From Petrosia ficiformis (Eukaryota; Porifera; Demospongiae; Haplosclerida; Petrosiidae): a stretch of DNA of 64,000 bases. The notes under the pieces were generated by a model. It saw only the letters and a program-made list of their open reading frames with translations, did not search any database and was not told the DNA's origin. Every line of letters starts with the position of its first letter. Position 1 is the first letter of the stretch. Made by a program: the position numbers and the translations under genes. Shown here one piece after another: positions 23,246 through 35,440 of this stretch. Location: positions 29,678,466 through 29,742,465 of the forward strand of contig OX345636.1 in the NCBI GenBank assembly GCA_947044365.1, written 5' to 3'.

Positions 23246-24660
23246 ACATTTTTACTTGTCAACCTGTCAACCTGACTATGTTGATACACAGCCCCTCCTC
23301 CTATGTTTATTGAGAGTTGCTATGGTTGGAAACATGAGGGTAGAACTTTGCATATAATTCTGTAATAAACTCGTGCAACATAATTATTACATGTTTCTAC
23401 AGACTATTATCCTTCATGATTATTGTTCTCTAAGTCTGACTCAATTGTAGCCTGTGTTTTGACCAAGACTCTAAATACTGCATCACCAGAAAGTAGTCGG
23501 TGCAAAAACTACAAATGCTGCCATAGTTCTGTACCAATAGCAGAACGAAAAGGGGACAAATTAATATGTGTGAAAATATCCAAAGATCTTTGGTTTGATT
23601 ATTAATAGTACATTAAGAGTAAAATCATAAATCTTGTAGTACAAGCTAATATAAAACTACACACATTGTCATCTGTCACCTAACCTTGCACCTTAGATTA
23701 GACATCACAGAAGTGAGAAGGTCCGCCTCCAGTTCTCCTATATAGATAGATATAACAGCTAACAAAGTTATCAACAAGTGTTATATGTGATACAGTAGGT
23801 GGATATGAAACCACAGGGCTGATATAAGACTGTAATGATATTCATAATAGATAGATCACGACTATGAAAAGGAGGAAGAGAAGTTGGAGAAGAGCTGCCA
23901 AATAGAAAAAGAGAAGAAAAGCACTTAGCTACAACTAAGTTAGGTTTTTGTTTGCATCTTCTTCACAAATTGACATGCACATATTCCATACATACACCAA
24001 CCATAAGATTATTTGTTGAGACTGAAAAGCAAGGTCAGGTAACATCAATGTACGTATTAGGTATAGAATATTAAAAAAACAAAAAAATTATGTCTCATGA
24101 ATGTCATTATGTAGTCATTTAAGGGTTCCATGTTCAAGCAATATCAAGGTAAATCACAAAACACTAATTTTTATCTCTTTGAAACTTTGTTTCTTGGGCT
24201 TTGTCTATCGTCATAATGAGTGTTTCTTCAGCTGTTTGTGAAGTTTTGTCTAGTAATTCACCAGTTCTCAAGAAATACTTTGGAGTACGCCCCACCCCTC
24301 CTGTTGGTTTTGTATATTATTAACCCAAGTACAAAGTTATGACATGTGTGTCAGTGTGTGTGTTATCACTTATAATGAATGCTCACACACACTGTATGTT
24401 GACCTCAAAAGGGTAACATAATTATATCAAATGTGATCTAATAAGATTGCAGAACTACATACTAACTAGTCAAAACAGATCTCCACAAGTTGACATATTT
24501 CCCAGGACCAGCTCTATTACCAGATACCGCTAACACTGATGAGTGATGAATAACAAGGTACTACAAAACTTTCACAACTACACTGCTCAGTAATACTATT
24601 TATAAGTTTGGACACTAAAGGAACAGAAACTAATTGTTGTATAATTAAACTCCCCTGAAT
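23246..24660. other. No gene confirmed
   Basis: Two short open stretches look weakly protein-like: 23856-23930 (+), with charged EKEEEKLEKS, and 24170-24300 (-), with GELLDKTSQTAEETLIMT. No splice context or family match was found for either. Confidence 0.35.
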
Positions 24661-24663
24661 TGA

Positions 24664-24813
24664 ATATAAAATCTTGTTGTTGGATAATGCCCCAGCTCAT
24701 CCTTCATCTGAAGAGCTAAAATCTGCTGATGGCAATGTTACCACCTTATTTTTACCCCCTATAGCGACCTCAATTCTACAACAAATGGATCAAGGGGTAA
24801 TCGAAGCCCTTAA
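24664..24813 (+). pseudogene. Jerky/Tigger-type DDE transposase fragment
   Basis: The frame reads KILLLDNAPAHPSSEELKSA, then NVTTLFLPP and QQMDQGVIEAL. LLDNAPAHP holds the second catalytic Asp of DDE_1 transposases, and TxxLQQMDQGVIE is their conserved follow-on. It stops exactly where a piggyBac-like end begins at TTAA (24810-24813), so the gene was cut by that insertion or by a later rearrangement. The N-terminal part is missing. Confidence 0.8.
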
Positions 24814-25350
24814 CCCTTAGAAGACTGATGTCACATATATGTGACATTTCACCCATACATGGTTCTATCTATGCCTGTAGTTGTATTTATGGTTGTCACT
24901 TAAAATAATGTGTAGTACATGCAGTACATAGAAGGGATGTATGCAAGCATGTATTCTGTGGTTTGTAGAGTATACTTATATGAAGTGACAACCCTGACAA
25001 GTAGCCTCAGAGTCTGAGTGCATTGTTTTCAGTGCAGAGTACCCCATCCCCTATTAAAGTGTATGCCATCCAGTGAAATACAGAAATTGCACATACTAGT
25101 GTTCTTTAATTGGCAGTTAGGAGGTTTGGCAATGAATACACATGTGCAATCCAAACACATAACTTTTATACAACACAAACTTTTAACTTACTAAGACAGA
25201 GGACCTTGAAACAATGTCATACATATCGATACCAAAATCATGGATCGTTAGTGGAAGGAAAGTAACAAGGCGAGTGTTTAAAGTGTAGTGGCCAGTGCCA
25301 ATACCCACACTTAGCGTCTTTTGTCAAGTCGATTGCTTATAACTTTGGAT
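24814..25350 (+). mobile_element. piggyBac-like end inserted in a transposase gene
   Basis: TTAA followed by CCCTTAGAAGACTGATG, then the hairpin TGTCACATATATGTGACA. 25240-25340 carries the AAGGCGAGTGTTTAAAGTGT block shared with 22680 and 63850. No transposase frame. Confidence 0.65.
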
Positions 25351-25649
25351 TTTTGCACAAGCTTAAAGCGCATTTAGTAGACTGTCTTAAATGTGGTTGA
25401 AAAATATCATCCATGGTTACTTATTAATGTGGTGGATTGTCTAAAGTCCACCTCCATTTCCAAACCCTGAGATTATCCTTAGAAGTGTGTGAATAGCAGC
25501 TCACACTTAGCTGGATAAGTACACCCAGAGGCTAGGCCACTTCAGCCACAAGTTGCTCCCACAAGTATTGGTTAAGTGGCCTTAAGTCGTCATTAATGGA
25601 TAATGGTAAAATCTCATATTAGTGCATCACTATTCAGGTGTGTATACAC
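25351..25649. other. No gene seen
   Basis: Unique-looking DNA. An AGGCCACTTCAGCC / GGTTAAGTGGCCTT imperfect inverted repeat lies at 25530-25580. Confidence 0.4.
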
Positions 25650-26535
25650 ACATGGTAATTGTTCTTGTTCCGAGGGTTCTGAGTGCATCCATTTTTAAAT
25701 ACTTAAACAACAAGTAGCTACACAAATTGAAAGTATCTCCACAAACATTACAGTAGTATTAAGATTGCTTATACTATTATGCAATGGTGGTGCAATTAAA
25801 TGCCCATTGTTTGGGGTCAAGTATACTGGTGAGTACTCACTCATACAGAGATCATGAATGGCCAACAGTTATGTGCACATCAGGTGACATTGACCCACAT
25901 TATACTATATAGTCACCTCCTAATCATTACACATTAAGTACTTATGTGATCATCCTTCATGACGTAAAGAATGTTGACAAATAAGAAGGGTAAATAATCA
26001 TATGACTGTCTGAATCAATGTGTGGCCGGGGATGATACTGTGGGTTTGCATGTGACAAAGACTGAGCATGTGACTTAATATAGTGAGGTATGAGCTTTGC
26101 ATCAAACTGTTTATTGTCCATTTTCATTTTAGTTAGTTATGGTTATTGCGATGGGTATTGCGATAGACTTGTTATAACTAAATCAAAATACCTTACTAAA
26201 AGGGGTTTTAGTTATACATGTGTAGTTATAGTTAACCACTAGTGTGTGTGTGTGTATGAGAAAGGGGTTCTTTAGAAACTTTTAGTTAGCTAAAACGTTT
26301 TTTAGTAATTACCTAAACTATAATTAAACTAAAAGTTTGAGAAACCAGGCTATAACTAAAAGTAGTCATTTTGTCACACACAGGGGCACACAACAGAACT
26401 CTAACCTGGATATCTGTAAGTCAACCTGAGGTTTTCTTGTTGCTGTTGGTTACATTAATCTAAGTATCATGCCTTCACACAAACAGATGTGGATTGGAAT
26501 CACTGAGAAAAGAAAACACATAATATACATGTACT
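25650..26535 (-). repeat. Long dispersed repeat, inverted copy of 555-1490
   Basis: Colinear along its length with the copy at the left end. Includes GTGACAAAGACTGAGCATGT and GATGTGGATTGGAATCACTG. Non-coding. Confidence 0.8.
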
Positions 26536-26802
26536 AATTACATATATGTTGTATGGAGGATAGATATGTATAACACACCCAGAGGCTGTGATTATGGGCA
26601 ACCTCATGAATTGTGTTAGAACCTAGCCACATAGCAGGTGTAAAATATCCCTTTGTGGTGTCATATAGTGATTATACTCATCATACATATTGCTACACAC
26701 TACCAGCTATTTGTATGAGTATTACATGTGCTTAGATGTGCCCATAATTTTCTGGGGCCATCTCAGCTATTATAATTATTAATTACATAATTATACAAAT
26801 GC

Positions 26803-27085
26803 ATAAACTTACAGACATCTTCTTGGCCAGGTTGTATTGAATACCAGCTTGTGAATCCTTAACAACATAAGACTACTGATTATCGGGATCATTTTGAAGA
26901 TGAGGACGTGCTTCACTCTGTAGGAAGGGAAATGTCTCATAATTAAAATGTGACAACTTTATATGCTCTACAGTGTATAGTTTAATGTCACAAGGTTAAT
27001 ACATGACTGTAACTCAATAATGTATACCTGTAGTGTATAGTTGAATATCATAAGGGTAATTAATAGTTAAAAACTTAGTATTGTG
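26803..27085 (-). repeat. Duplicated exon-like segment, copy 1
   Basis: On the minus strand TTTCCCTTCCTACAG is followed by a frame reading SEARPHLQNDPDNQ, a stop, and SYVVKDSQAGIQYNLAKKMS, then GTAAGT. The second copy is at 28150-28410. The flanking TAGTTTAATGTCACAAGG block is duplicated too. Coding-like with splice sites, but interrupted by a TAG. I do not recognise the protein. Confidence 0.5.
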
Positions 27086-27089
27086 GTAC

Positions 27090-28145
27090 AACCACAAGTA
27101 TAAGGTCATATAACATATTTTACAGTCTAATTTAGGTGTTTATTCAGTGTAAGTGTTTATTACTAATGCAGGTTACATCACAGTGTTATGTATCCATGTA
27201 TTTTGTGTGTATTATGTGTTTGTATATATGTGTGCATGTGTTTGATAACAAGGTCAATGTGTGGTTGGATGCACCAGAGGTGGTTGGCCAACCAAAAACA
27301 AAGAGTGCTGTCTATTGCTCACAACACCGAAGCTGACTTTTCCCCACAGAGAAGAATATTTCTCTCCTGAGGCTAGCTGAGTATTGGGCTTCTTAAGTTT
27401 AAGGCTTTTTTCAACAGCTGTGGAACAACCTTCAGTGCTGTAACATGGGCAGGTTTATTTGTGTATGTAAATATTTTCATAAATAGTATTTAACAATCTT
27501 AACTTTTAACATATTCACATATGCTTTGATGCTTTGGTGTTACTAGACTCTTGACAGGGATAGTCTGGCCTTGGGAACCAGAAATGGGGGTTAAAGACAT
27601 CTTTGGTGGGATCCCAACCTCCCATCTCTATCCGTATCTTATACAGTCCTGTTTACCAATGCATCAGTTAATACATGTAATAATAACTTACTTACAAAAC
27701 TTTGAAGGGCCCACATGTGTGTCTGGATACTTGGATACTATGTACATTTCTGAGAAATATGATTGATATACGTACAAGAAAAAAGGCAGCAGACATTCAT
27801 TCCTAACGATTAAAAACTTGCTCTACCATCAGTGATTCCAGGGGAGAAACAACCAACATCATGTAGTAACTACAAACTCCACTGTTCTTACTTGCATCCT
27901 TCACATATTTGTATTACTTGGTAGCAAAATAGATTTCCATAACCAGAAAACAAGTGTCATTATTGGAGCACAAAGAGTTAACAGCTACCACCTGTTAATC
28001 TTTTATAATCATACAATCCTTTGGGAACAAGACAATGCCTATATATCAATCATACTTCTTGTGTCTGGACACACAAGTTCTGTGTGTGTGTGTGTGTGTG
28101 ACGGCAAAGTTTGCACATGCACATGCAATGTTTTCCTTCATCCCT
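27090..28145. other. About 1 kb, no gene confirmed
   Basis: 27546-27700 is a decayed piece of repeat family A (GGTTAAAGACATCTTTGGTG). (GT)n lies at 28079-28100. The remaining open frames look random. Confidence 0.45.
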
Positions 28146-28149
28146 CGTA

Positions 28150-28410
28150 ATTACATAAACTTACAGACATCTTCTTGGCCAGGTTGTATTGAATACCAGC
28201 TATTGGATCCTCAACCACATAGGACTATCAGGATCATTTTGAAGACGAGGACATACTTCACTCTGTAGGAAGGGAAATGTGTGTGTTTTTGTCTTGTTCA
28301 CATTCAGAATAGTTTAATGTCACAAGGTTAATACATGACAGTAACTCAATAATGTATACCTGTAGTGTATAGTTTAATATCATAAGGGTAATTAATAGTT
28401 AATACAAACT
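28150..28410 (-). repeat. Duplicated exon-like segment, copy 2
   Basis: Same layout as 26803-27085. The minus-strand frame reads SEVCPRLQNDPDS after the acceptor, then shifts frame before SYVVEDPIAGIQYNLAKKMS and the GTAAG donor. The two copies carry different lesions, so each decayed, at least in part, independently. Confidence 0.5.
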
Positions 28411-29016
28411 CAACGAGCACCATCGGGACAGGACCCTCGCCTACGTGGCAAAGTTGAATTGCACATGCGTGAAACAATTTAAAAATAATTATTTATGTGA
28501 ACTGAATTACATAATGTAACATATTGTTACTTGGTTGCATAAATTGACATTTGCTAACAGCTTCTTTTAATGATTTCCTAACTGTTAAAAATACAAATCC
28601 ATCCTATAACTTCATGGAAGAGTTTAGGTGTAAATTTGTACACATTTGAATTGAAGTGTTAAGTATTATTACACATTGTGTTAATCAATCTAATTTTATT
28701 TCAGTAACGTTGTATTAAATAACAATTATACTTCTGAAATTATATTTGATTAAGAATGTTACATTTAGTGACTAAAATTTAAATACATAATTTGTCCTTG
28801 TCCTTCTCTGTCTTGAGTTCCAAAGCTTTTTTGCTAATTAATAATAATTGTTGTATACACCTCAGATTTAGATACAACAAGTTCAATTTTGAGCATGATG
28901 TATGTCAGATTTGTGAATCATCACTGATGTATTCAACCGGATTACAAACTCACATGAAATATGAACAAACATGGAATATAAGTTTTAGTGCAGTCCGTTT
29001 AGGAGGTCAAACATAA

Positions 29017-29175
29017 TCCCTTTTTTTTTCAACTGTGTTCAATAATTTCATAATCATCACAGTATCATAAGCTTCTTTTTTTTTCAAATGTGTTCACATA
29101 TTCATCATAGTGCTTCTTTTTTTTTTTTAACTGTGTTCACATATTTATATTCATCACAGTGCTTTTTTTTTTCTA
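29017..29175 (+). repeat. Four poly-T tandem units of 40-60 bp
   Basis: Each unit is a run of 8-13 T followed by a variant of AACTGTGTTCACATATTC and ATCACAGTGCTTC. The last T run precedes the transposase fragment at 29186. Confidence 0.85.
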
Positions 29176-29185
29176 CTACTCGGTT

Positions 29186-29233
29186 TACAAGCGTAAGCGT
29201 AAGGATTTGTCGCTGAGTCAGAAGCTTGAGATC
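29186..29233 (+). pseudogene. CENP-B/Tigger N-terminal fragment
   Basis: YKRKRKDLSLSQKLEI, followed by GTATGT. KRKRKDLSLSQKLEI is the typical start of Tigger/Jerky transposase-like proteins (CENP-B N-terminal DNA-binding domain). Only 16 codons survive. A later short exon-like piece at 29399-29469 (ENVMSYLK, then GTATGC) does not fit the family. Confidence 0.55.
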
Positions 29234-29905
29234 GTATGTATCTATATTTAGTAACATCTTTTCTGTATATTATAAATACTACATATGTTGTTTAAGAGAC
29301 AATTGTTGAATACTACAGTGACTATGTCACATGATATGTTTATATCACATGAGTATCACATCAGACTCATTCCCATTATTCTATTCTTTCATCGTACAGA
29401 CCCCATCAGACTCGTTCCCAGTAGCAACTGTTAGCCTTAATGGTGAAAATGTGATGTCTTATCTCAAAGTATGCCTCTTCCGTCTTCATCCTCATCAACT
29501 CTGTAATAATCGTTTTCCTATTCTATAACTAAGAACCAACCAATAAGAAGCGAGTATGATGGATTGACCAAATTTGGGCAAAACAGATAACCAATGAATA
29601 CTAGATACATGACAAGTGTAACTACATAAACGAAACATGAATACCATCAGAGTCATGACATTGACACATCAAACTCATCTATTCCTTCAATCGGAAAAGG
29701 CATTGTACTTTGTTGTGTCCTCCTGTCATGGATTTCTAACCAACCATGGAATAAACAGGTTTAACCTAAAGTCTACTTCCATCCCTGGATACAGCATGCA
29801 TCTTATTACATATATGTACGATATTACAACATTATTATTAGATACAATGTGTGTACACAATATTACAACAGTTACAGTAATTTTGTACTACTGGCTAGCA
29901 AGGAT

Positions 29906-32427
29906 CAGGGGCGTACCTGGAAGAAAATTGATGGTAGGGCCCCCGGAAGTGGGCGTGTTCAGTTTGTTATAATTTTACAAAAGTAATAAAGTATATTATA
30001 TTAGATCTAAGACAACATGATTGTTCTGTTTCTGTCTTTTCCTTCAAATTCTGTAACTACATTGTCCAAACAAATACTGTCCCTTAGATTGTTCTCTATG
30101 GATAAAAGTGTGATATCCGTGAGTCTCTTCTCAGTCATTGTCGTTCTTAAATAAGTTTTAATTCTCTTTAACGCTGAAAACGATTGCTCACATTGAGCAG
30201 TACTTACAGCTAACGTCAATCCTATTTGTAGGATCTTCTTAAGTGTTGGGAAAGCAGTTTGAAGTGGAAGAATCTGGCGGTATACATCGGTAACTGAGTT
30301 CAAATCCTTGTCTTGTAAAGTTCATTTCGCCAGCGTGCATTCAGTGGCAAGCAGATCAGTGCTCAAACTGTACAAGGACGCCAAGGGATTTAACTGAGAT
30401 GGTTCTAAGAAGTTAGAAGACAATGGATGACAAGCTTGTAAGGATTTCATAAGATCCAGATTGGTTTGAGTGAATCTACGGTCTATCTCGGAGAGTATAT
30501 GATCTAGAACAGGAAAGTAAATGTTAGTCTTCAAAGATTCGCTACTGTTAAGAGACTCCCTATGACCAGTACTGGCTGTAGATTCAAAAGAAATGAAGTC
30601 ATCCACCATACGAGGCCTCCTACGTCGTCTTGATTGAGTCAGTTAACTAAATCAGCAGCTAAAGCCAGATCTATCTCTCTTTTTTGGAGCTGATCAGATA
30701 ATGATTTGGTGATTTCCATTATGCGTAGGAAGATAATCAGACAGGAAATGAACTTAAAACTATGAATTTGGTGTAGTAAACCAGTAGCCTCAACTGCTTT
30801 GGGTTTATCATTGCCTTCAGCAATAGAATCAAGTGTGGCTAAGATGGAATCGAAAGTACTGGCAATGACATCTAGTGATAAGTATCTACATGCCCACCTA
30901 GTATCAGATAGTCTTTGCAATTGTCTGATTTGTTTAGCTGGATGAAGCTGATTTTGCATCTCCAAGTAAATAACATGAGCTTTGCTGGATGACATAAAGA
31001 CATAGAGAGATTGTACTAATGAGAAGAACTCAAAAGCGTGAGAGTTGTTTTTGACGCAGTCGACAAGAACTAAATTAAGACAATGGGCATGACAATGAAC
31101 ATAGATAGCTTGTGGAACCAACTCTTTAATGCGCTGCTGAACACCACTACAACAATCATATTGACATCCAAGTTGTAGAGTGTCAAAGTGTCCAGTATAT
31201 ACTTAGACAAGTGCTCAGCAGTTAAATTAGAAGCTTATGACAAAAGTGAGAAAATGCTCCACTATTGAATGAGTATTACCATCAAGGTAATGAATAACAA
31301 TGGAAATTTGTTCTTGTTTACTCATATCCTTAGTTTCGTCAGCTAGTATGGAGTAATACCCAGCTTGCTGAACAGAGGTACATATCTGTTGTCTTACCAT
31401 ATTGGCCATGATGTTGATAATATTATTTTGTATTCTAGGAGATGTGTAAAGAGTGTTTCTGGGACCATGAAAAAATTTCTCTGCTACCACTGGGTCATGT
31501 TTAGCCACAAGAGATAGAATCTCCTTAAAGTTACCCTTATTCAAGGACTCACTGGATTCATCATGTCCCCGGAAAGAAATTTCTTGTCTGCAACAAAGTA
31601 GTAGTACCTCAGCTATGGTTTTGATGTAATGCCTATTCTTCTTTATCTGCTCTGCTCTGTTGCTACCTAGTTGTTCTGCAACTGACCCAGTTTTAGAAGT
31701 AGCTCTGAACTGTTCCCATGCTATAACTGCTTGCTTATGAGAAACACAGTTGTTATGGCTGAGAAGGATTCCCTTGGAACCAGTAGCATGCTTCCAATCA
31801 CGAAACCCTGAGGTAGTAAAAGCTTTTTCAGGCCTACTAGTGCAAATACTCGTTGAGCCAAATAAGCGACAGGGGTAGCAATAAGCAGCATCTTTCTTTA
31901 CAGAGTATTCCAACCACGAATATTGTCGATACCATTCAGAGTTGAATGATCGTGCCTTGCCTGAAAAGTATGTTACAGGAAACTGAATGCTAGCTGGTTG
32001 ACAAGGGGAATGCTCAGGAGTTGAAGCAATATCACCAACACTACTAATATCATCATCACTATGAGTGGGCTCAATGGGCTGGATTCTGTGATGTGTGTGG
32101 TCTGTCTCATGCTCAGCTACCTCTTTAACGCACTCATTATTGAGAGTAATGGTCTCCATAACTGAATCACTTGTGGTCTCTCTCTCATACTCTTCCTCTT
32201 CCTCTATATGTCTTCTCTTTGGTAAATATTTGTATAATGACAGCTGCCTACTCATCTTTTACAACATGTTATTACAACGTGGTTAATGGTTATTACAAGT
32301 ATGCATAATTATTAATTATGAATATAATTATTAATTTTATTATACAAAACATTCAAATTAATTAATAATGAATATAATTATCAATTATCAGTTTGGTCAT
32401 TGATGCCCGGGCCCAGGTATGCCACTG
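29906..32427 (-). mobile_element. hAT transposon with target duplication, 2522 bp
   Basis: Terminal repeats are CAGGGGCGTACCTGG on the left and, reverse-complemented, CAGTGGCATACCTGG on the right (13 of 15 match). The 8-bp target duplication GCAAGGAT is exact on both sides (29898-29905 and 32428-32435). The interior encodes a ZMYM1-like hAT transposase on the minus strand. The whole element is present but the gene is damaged. Confidence 0.97.
30007..32255 (-). pseudogene. hAT transposase (ZMYM1-like), frameshifted
   Basis: Starts at 32255 with MSRQLSLYKYLPKRR and an acidic stretch. A TTF-type zinc finger follows, with AYCYPCRLFG and DWKHATGSKG, then the DUF4371-type region (ISFRGHD...LNKGNF, YYSILADETKD with a catalytic-type Asp). 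That frame ends at 31227. The reading continues with shifts at 31121-30639 (CHAHCLNLVLVDC), 30609-30322, and 30303-30007, which carries the hAT dimerisation motif CEQSFSALKRIKTYLRTTM. At least three interruptions make it inactive. It would have acted as a cut-and-paste transposase in the nucleus. The best relatives I can name are ZMYM1-like and 52-kDa-repressor-like proteins. Confidence 0.9.
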
Positions 32428-32442
32428 GCAAGGATGTTTCAT

Positions 32443-32565
32443 GTGTCTGACATGAATCTTCTCAAGAGTCTTGTCAGACTAACCTTGCCAGTATCTCTAA
32501 CTCTAATTAGCTTGCAAAAAGTTTTCAAGTGTGTGACATGACTCTTCTCAAGAAGAGTCATGTCA
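32443..32565. other. Two related hairpins
   Basis: 32534-32565 is a near-perfect palindrome, TGACATGACTCTTCT and its complement separated by CA. A weaker relative at 32446-32478 has GTCTGACA and TGTCAGAC arms. Both lie between the hAT element and the LTR-like segment. Confidence 0.8.
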
Positions 32566-32649
32566 TGCACTAGAACACAAGATTTCCAAGTTTGCAAGGT
32601 ATTTTCAATAGGGAACACTTCATAAAATCTTATGTAGGTGTAATGAATT

Positions 32650-32862
32650 GACTCTTTAATTGTAATCATGTATTGTGTATTGTTACTGAGTTGTGATTTA
32701 TGTAACCTGTGTTTAATTAATGTTCAGTTGTACCTGTGAATGTTAAGACTGTCGTCTACTGTTAAGGGCTGTTTCACTATATAAGAACTCACTTTTATAC
32801 TTGTCTTTTGATCATTGATTTTGTTGTAATTTCATATTTTATGAAACTCCACATTTCTGGCA
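32650..32862 (+). repeat. 5' LTR-like segment
   Basis: Runs from TGTAATCATG to about ACTCCACA, with TATATAAG near 32779. CTGGCAACGAAGATC follows, the position and look of a Ty3/gypsy primer-binding site. No second LTR is in the window. Confidence 0.5.
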
Positions 32863-32885
32863 ACGAAGATCATTTTGTTCATTTA

Positions 32886-34120
32886 ATGGCTCTATTCAGT
32901 ACCATTGGAGAGTTCTTTGAATCCAAGGAGAACTGGTCTCAGTATGCTGAATGATTCGAGCAGTTTTTAGCAGCCAATGACATTGAGGGTAATAAGAAGA
33001 AATCCATATTTCTTGTTACTATTGGACCAGCTGCTTATTGGACCTTAGCGAATTTATGTGCCCCGAAGAAATCTGCAGAAGAAGAGTATGCAACACTTCT
33101 TGAACACATGTCAACCTACTATAACCCAAAGCCTCTTGTAACAATGCAACGTTATCGTTTCTACAGCAGATTTCGTCAGCCGGATGAATCAGTTTCTGCT
33201 TTTGTTGCAGAACTAAAACATCTTGCTAAAGATTGTGACTTTGGAGCAGCCTTGGAGGATAATCTTAGAGATCATTTGGTTTGTGGAATATCCGATCACT
33301 CAGAACAGAAGTTAACATTCAAAAGAGCATTTGAGATAGTTACAAGCATCTAGTTCTCAGGACGTTCATAAACTGAAAACCTCACCATCTTAGTGTTATA
33401 GTTGTGGTCAATTTTTTGAGTCATCGCCGGGACCAGTGCAAGTTTAGAAACAGTACTTGTTTTTATTGTGGTAAACGTACAAACTGTTTGTCGTTCTTGC
33501 AAGTCATCAAATTCGTCATCGTCATCTGCATCACCGTCTCCACTTCCTCGTTATACTCCACGTCATCATTCATCGCATCCATCTTGTAAACATTGGAATC
33601 ACCAGCCGCCGTCAGATATAAAGACAATCACTGAAGAAAAGTCACAGACAAAAACAGAAGAGTATACCTTGTTTAATGTTACTTCTAACTCTCAGCCTCC
33701 CTTTTATGTCAACCTGTCAGTCAATAATGTTCCTCTCGCTATGGATGTGGACACTGGTGCCGCATTCTCAGTCATCTCCAAACAGACTCATGACAATTTC
33801 TTTGCATCGTATCCACTGCAAGAGACAACTGTCAAACTTAAGACAATACTCGGGTGAACCTCTAATTATGTATGGAGAGTTTGCTTCGTCCATCCAGTAC
33901 CAGGATCAGAAGACAAAGTTACCTTTGTTGGTGGCAGGAAAGGAGGGACCCACTTTACTTGGTCGCAACTGGTTACGCTCGATTCGTCTCGATTGGAATT
34001 CACTTGTGAATTATCTTTGGGGATGGGATGTTCTCCCATTGAAATCTAGGCCCGGCGTTTTGTTTGTAGCTGAAAATCATTACAGGTTTGTGAATCCATC
34101 TTGCAACGATTTAACATAGT
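32886..34120 (+). pseudogene. Ty3/gypsy gag-protease remnant
   Basis: The gag frame begins MALFSTIGEFFESKENW, has one in-frame TGA at 32952, and continues through RFYSRFRQPDESVSAFV and DNLRDHLVCGI to a stop at 33351. A decayed zinc-knuckle region follows (CFYCGK near 33455). The aspartic protease is recognisable by MDVDTGAAFSVIS (active-site DTGA at 33750) and, after a frameshift near 33850, by LLGRNWL. Reverse transcriptase and integrase are absent downstream on this strand. The product would have been the capsid and protease part of a retrotransposon polyprotein. Several lesions make it inactive. Confidence 0.85.
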
Positions 34121-34984
34121 AATATGTATATAAATATGTATGTACATCATAGACTACAGTAGTACTTTCTATTATGAATGGCATGGCAAAAAATGGCCTC
34201 CCATACATTTCAATTGCAAGTGATGAGCTGAAATCTCTGTCTGGTATATGTACAAATATCAGATCAAAGAGAAGCAAACCCACAATAACCTTACACTTAC
34301 ATAGAGTATAAAGGCCCTGCCAACCTGTGCACTAATTGCCCTATGCATCCTCAGAGTTTTAGAGGATTTGTAGTCAATTATTATGGTACCATTAGCTTGT
34401 CCATCATTTTACACAGGTAGATGGCTCACTAAATTTGAACAATTTGTAAGCTTCTCACCTGCAAGTACTGAATGTTGTAATCACAGTTACTACACACTAC
34501 CTGTCTCTCTCTCCTATTGAGGGGTTCAGGTCTGATATTGCTGATACACACTATGGCAGTACAGCACCCAAGAATACGGTTACAACCCAACACAAAAGAT
34601 TCTAGGCTCCAATCTTCAGAGAGTGTCCAATTATGCCTATAAATGATCGCATCTGCCTATTGGACTATAGATCTAAGGTAAGGTTCATTGTTGTTGCCTT
34701 CTTAAAAGCCTATTCTGGACTTTGGTCTTTCAAATATTCTTTAGTAATAATAATTGGTATACAGAAGAACCCAACTCAACAAGAAATGTGACTACTTATA
34801 TACAGAAACTAACAATAAAAAGAAGAATGATGAGGCTAAGAGCAAGGACAATAACACAATGATAAGGACTAAAAGTACATGAGGACATATAGCAATTTAC
34901 ACCAACTAAAATCTATTAACACATAACCAGTAGATCACTCACTCCCTGAGGAAGAGCTTACCTGAGCGTGAGTTTTTAACATTT
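34121..34984. other. No gene confirmed
   Basis: Separates the gag-protease remnant from an opposed integrase remnant. A short exon-like stretch, 34630-34680, reads MPINDRICLLDYRSK before GTAAGG, unassigned. The right part may be retroelement 3' DNA. Confidence 0.4.
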
Positions 34985-35440
34985 TTTAGTTCGGGTTCTG
35001 AGTGAATAACGATGTTGAGGATCAGTTCGGTTGCCTTTGCTGGGCTCTCCATTAGACTTAGAATTAGGTTCCGTTTGACTAAGACGAGGATTCTGACTCA
35101 GTCTGGTAATCCATTTCAGTATATGATTAGTGCTTTTTTGGTTGTCATACCAAAAGAATCCAGGTGGAAATCCTTTAGGACAGACATGTACTTGATTCTG
35201 ATGAACCTGAATGGGTAGTTCCTGTGGGGAAAAAGACCTTTGTAGCCGTCACATCAGGATCATTAACCGATTGTATGCGGTCCATGCCAAGGATGAGAGA
35301 GTTTCCTTAGATGTCCTGATTCCTCGTGGGGAAATCTTATCAGATCCCACTGGTTACCATGCACACTAGCATGTTTCCATAACATCATCTTGAGTGTTCG
35401 GTTGAATCTCACAACCATGCCATCACACTGGGGATGGTAT
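34985..35440 (-). pseudogene. Ty3/gypsy integrase C-terminus, decayed
   Basis: Minus strand from 35440: PQCDGMVVRFNRTLKMML and KHASVHGNQWD match the end of the retroviral-type integrase core. After a deletion come KLSHPWHGPHTI, NDPDVTATKVFFP, PIQVHQNQVH and RYSLRTRTKK, the conserved gypsy C-terminal region. The pieces lie in different frames. The orientation is opposite to the gag-protease remnant at 32.9 kb, so they are either two elements or one rearranged element. Confidence 0.75.

Noticed and set aside
32886..35440. Gag-protease and integrase as one retroelement
   Set aside because: They lie on opposite strands, with reverse transcriptase missing between. A single element would need an inversion for which there is no other sign.
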